NCBI GenBank assembly: GCA_011065005.1
Contig: JAAKFP010000109.1
Span: 1 to 7,800, forward strand
Length of the DNA: 7,800 bases
From: Chlamydiota bacterium
GTDB lineage: Bacteria; Chlamydiota; Chlamydiia; Chlamydiales; Waddliaceae
Direction: 5' to 3'
Below the pieces are notes generated by a model. That model ran no database searches and was not told where the DNA came from. It worked only from the letters and a program-made list of their open reading frames with translations. The stretch's first letter is position 1, and the number at the start of each line of letters is the position of its first letter. Positions 1 to 4,278 of this stretch are shown here, piece by piece. Made by a program: the position numbers and the translations under genes.

Positions 1-1
1 A

Positions 2-123
2 TCATCTTCACTTGCTTTGTTGCAAATCTTTGGAAACTAATAAGTTGACTGCAGATTTGCGCCTCGCAACTGAAGAGCTATAACAGCCTAAATGTAAAGG
101 TTATTTCTTCTAGCCTCCTTAGT
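2..123 (+). repeat. Left arm of a 122-bp perfect terminal inverted repeat
   Basis: Every base from 2 to 123 is complementary to 7800 down to 7679 (position p pairs with 7802-p). Matching stops at 124/7678, so the inner boundary is sharp, while the outer boundary lies beyond the window. The arm is not a simple sequence and holds an open frame from base 3 to a TAA at 81-83 whose last residues would be LTADLRLATEEL. That is what the 3' end of a transposase gene followed by about 40 bases to the element end could look like, but I do not recognise the family. Two inverted copies of an insertion sequence or another dispersed repeat is the simplest reading. Confidence 0.9.
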
Positions 124-186
124 AAAGTTTTCGAGATCGAATGCTTAGTCTGGGCGGAAAAGATCACTTAATTTTTAAAAGAATTT

Positions 187-1536
187 TCAAGACAGATCAC
201 TAGGTATATGCACAATTCGGGTTGCTTCATCCACAGTGGTGAGCTCTTCGATATCTTGTTCCGTTCCCGCTCCTAGCTCTTTAAATTTTCGCGCTGTAAC
301 GAGCACTCGCCCTTCCAAGGATCCAACGGCATTGTTATAGGCAGAAACGGAACGGTCAAGGCCTTTACGAATCTCATCGAAATGGTCTGAAAGAACCCTA
401 ACCCTGTCATATAATTTCCGCCCAAGCTGGCAGATATGTTGTGCATTTTCAGCGATCTGCTCCTGCCGCCAGCCATACGCCACAGATCGTAATAGCGCAA
501 TCAGTGTCGTTGGGGTGGACAGAATCACCCGTTGATCGACGCCATATTCGATAAGGCTGGGATCGTGCTCCAAGGCGGAACTAAAAAAGGCTTCTCCAGG
601 AAGGAAGAGAACCACAAATTCCGGAGCAGATGGAAACTGATCCCAATATGCTTTTGTAGCGAGCTGAGTGATTTGGGTTCTTACCTGCCGAGCATGCTCT
701 TTGAGCTTACCTACCCGCTCCTCCTCACTGCTGACCTCTAAAGCTTCAAGGTAAGCTTGAAGAGAAACTTTGGAGTCGACAACGATCTGTTTACCGTTGG
801 GCAGCTTAATAATGAGGTCTGGACGTAGTCGTCCCTCTTCTGTCTTCACCGATTCCTGTTGCACAAAATCACAATACTCGACCATGCCAGCCATTTCCAC
901 GACACGCTTCAGCTGTATCTCCCCCCACCTACCACGAACATTGGGCATCCGCAGCGCTTTTACCAAATTGGAGGTTTCACTTTGTAACCTTGTTTGGGTT
1001 GTCGCAAGCGATTTGACCTGCTCACTGAGGCTAACATACGCTGTGGTTCGCACATTTTCCATCTCACGAATCTTTTCCGAGACCTTTTCCAAAGATTCTT
1101 TGATGGGATTGACAAGCCCTTTGATCGCATCCTGCCGTAGGTTGAGTTCGCCCTTGGCACTCTCTTGCAGTTTTTCGAATTTTGCCGCCGCCAAATCTAA
1201 GAATGACCGGGAATTGCTTTTAAAAATATCGGAAGAGAGCGCTTTGAAAGAATCCGTTAACGATTTCTGGGCATCGTTTATTAAGGACAGTTTTTGCTCA
1301 GAACTCTTTCGTTCATGCTCCAACCTGGTTTCAGCCTTAGCAACCTTTTCACGGAGCTCAATATTTTCCCGCTGCAACATCCCGAGTTGTTCTTCTCTCT
1401 CTTTTACTAAAGAGTCCAAGCGATCACGCTCTCTGCCGTGTTGACGAACAAACAGCCAAACTATGACCACAATGACCAAACCAACGAGAGCATATTCTAT
1501 GATATGTGCATATTCAGCAATTTGAGCGTATTCCAT
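187..1536 (-). CDS. rmuC: RmuC-family DNA recombination protein
   Basis: Membrane-anchored RmuC protein, a family known to limit rearrangement at inverted repeats in E. coli and predicted to be a PD-(D/E)XK-type nuclease. Numbered from the ATG at 1536 the protein is 449 aa. One membrane segment lies at about 15-30 ([15 protein letters not shown]), followed by a long charged coiled-coil region (about 35-195) and the RmuC domain from about 198. Family signatures seen are [18 protein letters not shown] (201-218), [11 protein letters not shown] (238-248) with D240, the DSK core at 254-256, and the FLPGEAFF and [11 protein letters not shown] blocks. The ATG at 1536 was chosen because AGGAGG lies 6 bases upstream; a TTG at 1584 in the same frame would add 16 basic residues and has no comparable ribosome site. 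It is divergent from the PAP2-lexA operon. The N-terminus holds a three-fold EYAxxx repeat. Length and motifs look intact. Identification is firm; the exact biochemical role of the family is less so. Confidence 0.93.
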   Translation of the reverse strand: MEYAQIAEYAHIIEYALVGLVIVVIVWLFVRQHGRERDRLDSLVKEREEQLGMLQRENIELREKVAKAETRLEHERKSSEQKLSLINDAQKSLTDSFKALSSDIFKSNSRSFLDLAAAKFEKLQESAKGELNLRQDAIKGLVNPIKESLEKVSEKIREMENVRTTAYVSLSEQVKSLATTQTRLQSETSNLVKALRMPNVRGRWGEIQLKRVVEMAGMVEYCDFVQQESVKTEEGRLRPDLIIKLPNGKQIVVDSKVSLQAYLEALEVSSEEERVGKLKEHARQVRTQITQLATKAYWDQFPSAPEFVVLFLPGEAFFSSALEHDPSLIEYGVDQRVILSTPTTLIALLRSVAYGWRQEQIAENAQHICQLGRKLYDRVRVLSDHFDEIRKGLDRSVSAYNNAVGSLEGRVLVTARKFKELGAGTEQDIEELTTVDEATRIVHIPSDLS

Positions 1537-1542
1537 GACTGT

Positions 1543-1548
1543 CCTCCT
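1543..1548 (-). promoter_or_regulatory. Strong ribosome binding site that fixes the rmuC start
   Basis: The minus strand reads AGGAGG with six bases before the ATG at 1536. This is the strongest Shine-Dalgarno match in the window. It argues for the shorter reading (449 aa) over an upstream TTG at 1584. The TTG itself is part of TTGACA (1584-1579), which could serve as a -35 element, although only a poor -10 follows at the right distance. Confidence 0.75.
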
Positions 1549-1601
1549 GCATCGTGTTCGTAAGCGTTTAGACAATGATGTCAACTATAAGAATAAAACT
1601 A

Positions 1602-1669
1602 AACGCAAAGGCGCTAAAAAGAACATTCTAAATTTCTTTGCGTCTTGGCGTCTTTTGCTTCTTTGCGTT
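1602..1669. repeat. Intergenic ACGCAAAG-type repeat cluster (left)
   Basis: The spacer upstream of the PAP2 gene holds one AACGCAAAG on the plus strand (1602-1610) and a degenerate tandem run of the same word on the minus strand (1635-1669: CTTTGCGTC, TTGGCGTCTTT, CTTTGCGTT). The opposing copies at 1602-1610 and 1661-1669 are exactly complementary and could fold into a long hairpin. Similar GCAAAGACGC-like words occur again after the M16 gene at 7252, in the other orientation. Short repeats of this type are known between genes in several bacterial groups; their function is not established. Confidence 0.7.
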
Positions 1670-1696
1670 GAAAATCCCAGCTTAAGCTGATACCAT
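1668..1696 (+). promoter_or_regulatory. Candidate promoter of the PAP2-lexA operon with embedded palindrome
   Basis: TTGAAA (1668-1673), a 17-base spacer and TACCAT (1691-1696) give 5/6 and 4/6 matches to the housekeeping sigma consensus. The spacer contains the perfect 12-base palindrome CAGCTTAAGCTG (1678-1689), well placed for a repressor to block polymerase. It lies 124 bases before the first gene of an operon that encodes its own LexA-like regulator, so autoregulation is a reasonable guess. The -35 overlaps the end of the repeat cluster, and the -10 is weak. Confidence 0.4.
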
Positions 1697-1819
1697 TGGG
1701 TGAACGATTACGCCAATTCTTCATTCACGATGTGTATATCATCCTCAACCGTTATCTGTCGAGGAAGATGAAAAAAAATAATAAACGAGAATATCCCCAC
1801 TCTGCTATAAACCCTTCCT

Positions 1820-2503
1820 ATGATGGAAACATTGCAAAAAAACAAAAGTTGGCTCCTCCCTATTCTGTGCATGGCGATTCTTACGCCATTTACTCCATAT
1901 CTCGATATGGCCATTGCCCGCTACTTTTACGAAAAAGGAAATGGGGTCGAACACTTTTCTACACTTCCAATCTACGACTTCTTCTATGTGTATGCTCTTA
2001 TTCCAGGTCAGATCACAATCATTCTATCAACTGCTGCACTGCTTCTTTCTTATATCGTTCCCAGATGTCGCCCCTGGAGGAATCATGCAATGTTCCTCGT
2101 CCTAACCCTCGCCGTGGGCTCCGGGTTCGTCTGCCATGTACTGCTCAAAGACCACTGGGGCCGCCCCCGCCCAAGACAAGTGATCGAATTTGGTGGACAG
2201 CAGGAGTTCCGACCCTATTACAAACCAAACTTTTTCCATCAACCCGAGACCTCCAAATCGTTCCCTTCCGGCCACGCCACAATGGGATTCTACTTCTTTA
2301 CTTTTATTCTGTTGGGGAAACGTTTTCACAACAAAGCCCTATTCTATGCAGGGCTTGTTCTAACTCTCACACTAGGATTCGCCCTAGGACTCACGCGCAT
2401 GGCACAGGGAGGCCACTTCCTTTCCGATGTTTTGATGGCAACACTCATCATGTGGCTCTCTGCGATTACCTTTGATTGGATCATATATGAGGAAAACAAA
2501 TGA
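1820..2503 (+). CDS. PAP2-family membrane lipid phosphatase
   Basis: Type 2 phosphatidic acid phosphatase family (227 aa), an integral membrane enzyme that hydrolyses a phosphate monoester or pyrophosphate on a lipid. All three catalytic signatures are present: K110-x6-RP (KDHWGRPRP, 110-118), PSGH (149-152, H152 as acid/base) and R193-x5-H199-x3-D203, where the usual Ser before R193 is Thr. Hydrophobic segments at about 11-28, 54-80, 88-109, 153-167, 173-191 and 200-222 fit the six-helix fold. The GRPRP...EFGG block resembles PgpB/LpxE-type bacterial members, so phosphatidylglycerophosphate, undecaprenyl pyrophosphate or lipid A phosphates are candidate substrates; the sequence does not decide. 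Two ATG codons are adjacent (1820, 1823), and neither has a clear Shine-Dalgarno. An in-frame TAA at 1808 limits upstream extension. The stop overlaps the lexA-like start by ATGA, so the two are probably translated together. Confidence 0.9.
   Translation: MMETLQKNKSWLLPILCMAILTPFTPYLDMAIARYFYEKGNGVEHFSTLPIYDFFYVYALIPGQITIILSTAALLLSYIVPRCRPWRNHAMFLVLTLAVGSGFVCHVLLKDHWGRPRPRQVIEFGGQQEFRPYYKPNFFHQPETSKSFPSGHATMGFYFFTFILLGKRFHNKALFYAGLVLTLTLGFALGLTRMAQGGHFLSDVLMATLIMWLSAITFDWIIYEENK
2490..2494 (+). promoter_or_regulatory. Ribosome binding site of the lexA-like gene inside the PAP2 gene
   Basis: GAGGA lies five bases before the ATG at 2500 and within the last codons of the PAP2 gene. Together with the ATGA overlap it supports reinitiation or coupled translation, and it supports the 206-aa reading of the regulator. 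Confidence 0.6.
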
Positions 2504-3120
2504 AAGGACTTACCAAACGTCAGATGGAAATTCTCGGCTTTATCCAAGAATTTATCGACACGCACAACTATTCTCCCAGCTACAGAGAAATCATGCATCA
2601 CTTCCAGTTCTCCTCTATTGGTTCTGTATCAAAGCACATTAACGTACTCAAACGTAAAGGGGCCCTCATCGGTGAAAAGCAGTGCAGCCGCTCCCTTCAA
2701 CCCACTGAGTCGAAAGATGGGAATACAAAAAAAATAGAGATCGAACTCCCTTTCATTGGTCACATCTCTACACATACTTTTATTGAAACGTTTCCTCAAG
2801 CGCAAACCCTGGTAGTTCCAGCTTTTCTACTCCAAGCTCCCGAGAAAACCTACGCTATTAGAGCTCGCGATAACAGCTTTAACGACGAAATGATCAGAGA
2901 TGGCGACCTGCTTCTCGTAGAAGCACGGAGCACCGCCCTGGACGGAGAGACGATCATTGCAACTGCCCTAGAACACAGCACACTGATTAAAAAATACCAC
3001 CCCGAAGGGAACCATGTAAGACTCACCAGTCATTCTCAACATTTAGAACCCTTACTTCTCCGTAATGAAGACCTCAATATACAAGGAGTTGTCGTTGGGC
3101 TGTTAAGGCTATTCCATTAG
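2500..3120 (+). CDS. lexA: LexA-like repressor (S24 peptidase fold) lacking the Ala-Gly cleavage site
   Basis: LexA-type SOS regulator (206 aa, near the usual 200-230). Residues 1-66 form the winged helix-turn-helix: LTKRQMEILGFIQEFI, then YSPSYREI, and a recognition-helix region FSSIGSVSKHINVLKRKG. Residues about 81-206 are the S24 peptidase domain. The catalytic Ser is S126 and the Lys is K164 (or K165), and DGDLLLVEA after the Ser is well conserved. Two departures stand out: the cleavage site, expected in LPFIGHIS-T-H (83-92), is Thr91-His92 instead of Ala-Gly, and the active-site GDSM loop is DNSF (124-127). The protein may therefore be uncleavable or slow, or be inactivated another way. 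The start overlaps the PAP2 stop (ATGA), with GAGGA at 2490-2494 as ribosome site. The gene faces pssA. Family membership is firm; the role as global SOS repressor is inferred. Confidence 0.87.
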   Translation: MKGLTKRQMEILGFIQEFIDTHNYSPSYREIMHHFQFSSIGSVSKHINVLKRKGALIGEKQCSRSLQPTESKDGNTKKIEIELPFIGHISTHTFIETFPQAQTLVVPAFLLQAPEKTYAIRARDNSFNDEMIRDGDLLLVEARSTALDGETIIATALEHSTLIKKYHPEGNHVRLTSHSQHLEPLLLRNEDLNIQGVVVGLLRLFH

Positions 3121-3132
3121 AGATGAACATTT

Positions 3133-3159
3133 ACCTCGATTCTAACCAAGGTTTTTTTT
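3133..3159 (+). terminator. Weak possible terminator after the lexA-like gene
   Basis: A run of eight T (3152-3159) follows AGGT, which could pair with ACCT at 3133-3136 to make only a 4-bp stem with a 12-base loop. The placement between two convergent genes is right, but the stem is too short to be convincing. The rest of 3121-3227 holds only a doubtful 50-codon frame (3123-3275) and a CTCTGTGGTGAATTA repeat. Confidence 0.25.
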
Positions 3160-3197
3160 ATGTCACTTCCAATCACACTAAGAAGATTCTTACTGCC

Positions 3198-3212
3198 CTC
3201 TGTGGTGAATTA
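3198..3212 (+). repeat. 15-bp repeat arm 3' of pssA
   Basis: CTCTGTGGTGAATTA is exactly complementary to 4170-4184 on the other side of pssA, so the gene is bracketed by a short inverted repeat. The word belongs to the CACAGAG/CTCTGTGG class that also builds the hairpin at 4174-4233. Confidence 0.7.
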
Positions 3213-3227
3213 TACAACGCCGTGGAG

Positions 3228-4073
3228 TTAGTCGACCCAATCAAAGTCATCGGGTTCCGGCTCATAATCCTCTAAAGTTTTAGATTTCTTACCGGAGATG
3301 ATTCTAATCATCGATAGCACCAAAGCCACTGTAATATAAAACCACGAAATTGTACAAAAAACCACAGCAAAGTGATGAAGGATCCCATAGAAGATAAGAA
3401 CCGCGATAATTACAGTGAGAAAAACCAATCGAAACGACCCCACACGCAGCCTAAGGGTTTTCAGATTTGGAAACTTCAAACGGCAAACCATCAAATACCC
3501 TAGAAAGATCATCACACCAAACATAGCCCACGTACGCATATCTTCGGATATCGTTACCATGCGACGAAACTCTCCGGATATTAGAAAAAGGTTTACAGAA
3601 ACAGCGGCCGCAGCGGCCGCAGGAATGGGCAACCCGGTAAAGTTCTTCTTATGGGAAGCGATAAGATCCATATCTCCCTTCGCTAAAAGACTCGCAACAT
3701 TGTATCGAACGAGGCGGAGAACTCCACAAACTGAATACACCATGACGGAGCTTGTTAACAGGAAAGAGAGCTCAGTCCCAGATTCGATGGAGAATGTTTT
3801 TAAAACAATGACAGACGGTCCAACGCCAAAAGTGATCGCATCCGCAAAAGAATCGAAAAAGCCGCCGAAGTCGCTTTCCATTTTAATCGCCCGCGCAATG
3901 GCGCCATCGAGGAGATCAGCAAACACTGCCAAAAGCAAAATGAGGGCTGTGTAGGTCAGCACTTGCTGATCCACTTGCCCTAGACCGACCATATTCATCT
4001 TAAAAATAACAAATAAACCGCAGGAAAGGCCAAATGCGGTAATTATGTTTGGCAATAAATGTATTTTTTTCAT
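3228..4073 (-). CDS. pssA: CDP-diacylglycerol--serine O-phosphatidyltransferase (phosphatidylserine synthase)
   Basis: Integral membrane enzyme of the CDP-alcohol phosphotransferase family that joins CDP-diacylglycerol and L-serine to give phosphatidylserine, the precursor of phosphatidylethanolamine. The complete signature DxxDGxxARx8GxxxDxxxD is present, with D53, D56, G57, R61, G70, D74 and D78 (281-aa numbering). The N-terminal LPNIITAFGLSCG and the later FTGLPIPAAA (145-154) blocks mark it as a type II (Bacillus-like) PssA rather than a phosphatidylglycerophosphate synthase. Several hydrophobic helices follow, and the tail is acidic (EDYEPEPDDFDWVD). I take the ATG at 4073; an in-frame TTG at 4079 would add two residues, and neither has a good ribosome site. 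A well-matched promoter lies at 4111-4139. It is convergent with the lexA-like gene and divergent from the M16C gene. Confidence 0.93.
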   Translation of the reverse strand: MKKIHLLPNIITAFGLSCGLFVIFKMNMVGLGQVDQQVLTYTALILLLAVFADLLDGAIARAIKMESDFGGFFDSFADAITFGVGPSVIVLKTFSIESGTELSFLLTSSVMVYSVCGVLRLVRYNVASLLAKGDMDLIASHKKNFTGLPIPAAAAAAVSVNLFLISGEFRRMVTISEDMRTWAMFGVMIFLGYLMVCRLKFPNLKTLRLRVGSFRLVFLTVIIAVLIFYGILHHFAVVFCTISWFYITVALVLSMIRIISGKKSKTLEDYEPEPDDFDWVD

Positions 4074-4110
4074 TCTCAAGCACTAGAACTGTTAATAATC
4101 AGATAATTAT

Positions 4111-4139
4111 ATTTTACCTGATTGGAAATAAAGTCTCAA
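4111..4139 (-). promoter_or_regulatory. Predicted promoter of pssA
   Basis: On the minus strand TTGAGA (4139-4134) is followed by exactly 17 bases and TAAAAT (4116-4111), each 5/6 to the housekeeping consensus. A perfect TATAAT also overlaps the -10 a few bases downstream. The start of transcription would fall near 4104, giving a leader of roughly 30 bases before the ATG at 4073. Confidence 0.6.
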
Positions 4140-4150
4140 TCTCCTATTAT
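4122..4150 (+). promoter_or_regulatory. Predicted promoter of the M16C peptidase gene
   Basis: TTGGAA (4122-4127), a 17-base spacer and TATTAT (4145-4150) match the consensus at 4/6 and 5/6. It overlaps the pssA promoter on the opposite strand, so polymerase could probably not occupy both at once. The transcript would have a leader of about 120 bases that includes the hairpin at 4174-4233. Confidence 0.45.
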
Positions 4151-4173
4151 GCCTCTAATCTTTGTTGAGTAAT

Positions 4174-4233
4174 TCACCACAGAGCACTCAAGAGTTCATA
4201 TCCTCTCTGTGAACTCAGTGGGCTCAGTGGTGA
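4174..4233. repeat. Imperfect palindromic intergenic repeat (CACAGAG type)
   Basis: The arm TCACCACAGAGC...GAGTTCA (4174-4198) pairs with TGAACTC...GCTCAGTGGTGA (4210-4233) around an 11-base loop: 7 bp at the inner end and 11 of 12 bp at the outer end, with a bulged mismatch between them. Words such as CACAGAG and CTCAGTGG recur as short dispersed repeats in many bacterial genomes. Here it falls in the predicted leader of the M16C mRNA and could fold there. Confidence 0.65.
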
Positions 4234-4263
4234 TTAACACAATAACAGTCAAGAAATATACAG

Positions 4264-4269
4264 AAGGAA
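4264..4269 (+). promoter_or_regulatory. Ribosome binding site of the M16C gene, supporting a GTG start
   Basis: AAGGAA lies nine bases before GTG at 4279. No ATG is available nearby in this frame, and the protein begins at a position consistent with the family, so GTG is the likely start. Confidence 0.6.
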
Positions 4270-4278
4270 CTCAAAACA

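Noticed and set aside
770..1444. Plus-strand 224-codon frame antisense to rmuC
   Set aside because: Serine- and phenylalanine-rich product typical of the complement of a coiled-coil gene; rmuC on the other strand carries clear family motifs throughout.
1730..1750. GATGTGTATATCATC as a LexA box
   Set aside because: Only a 4-bp arm is symmetric and no known SOS-box consensus fits; the palindrome at 1678-1689 is a better candidate.
1696..2475. Plus-strand 259-codon frame overlapping the PAP2 gene
   Set aside because: Product is low in recognisable structure and rich in Pro, Arg and Cys, while the overlapping frame has all PAP2 catalytic motifs.
3602..3620. Two tandem CAGCGGCCGC units (two NotI sites) in pssA
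   Set aside because: They encode the alanine run after GLPIP that is normal for this family; codon choice alone explains the repeat.
3415..3954. Plus-strand 179-codon frame antisense to pssA
   Set aside because: Basic, motif-free product, whereas the minus strand holds the full CDP-alcohol phosphotransferase signature.
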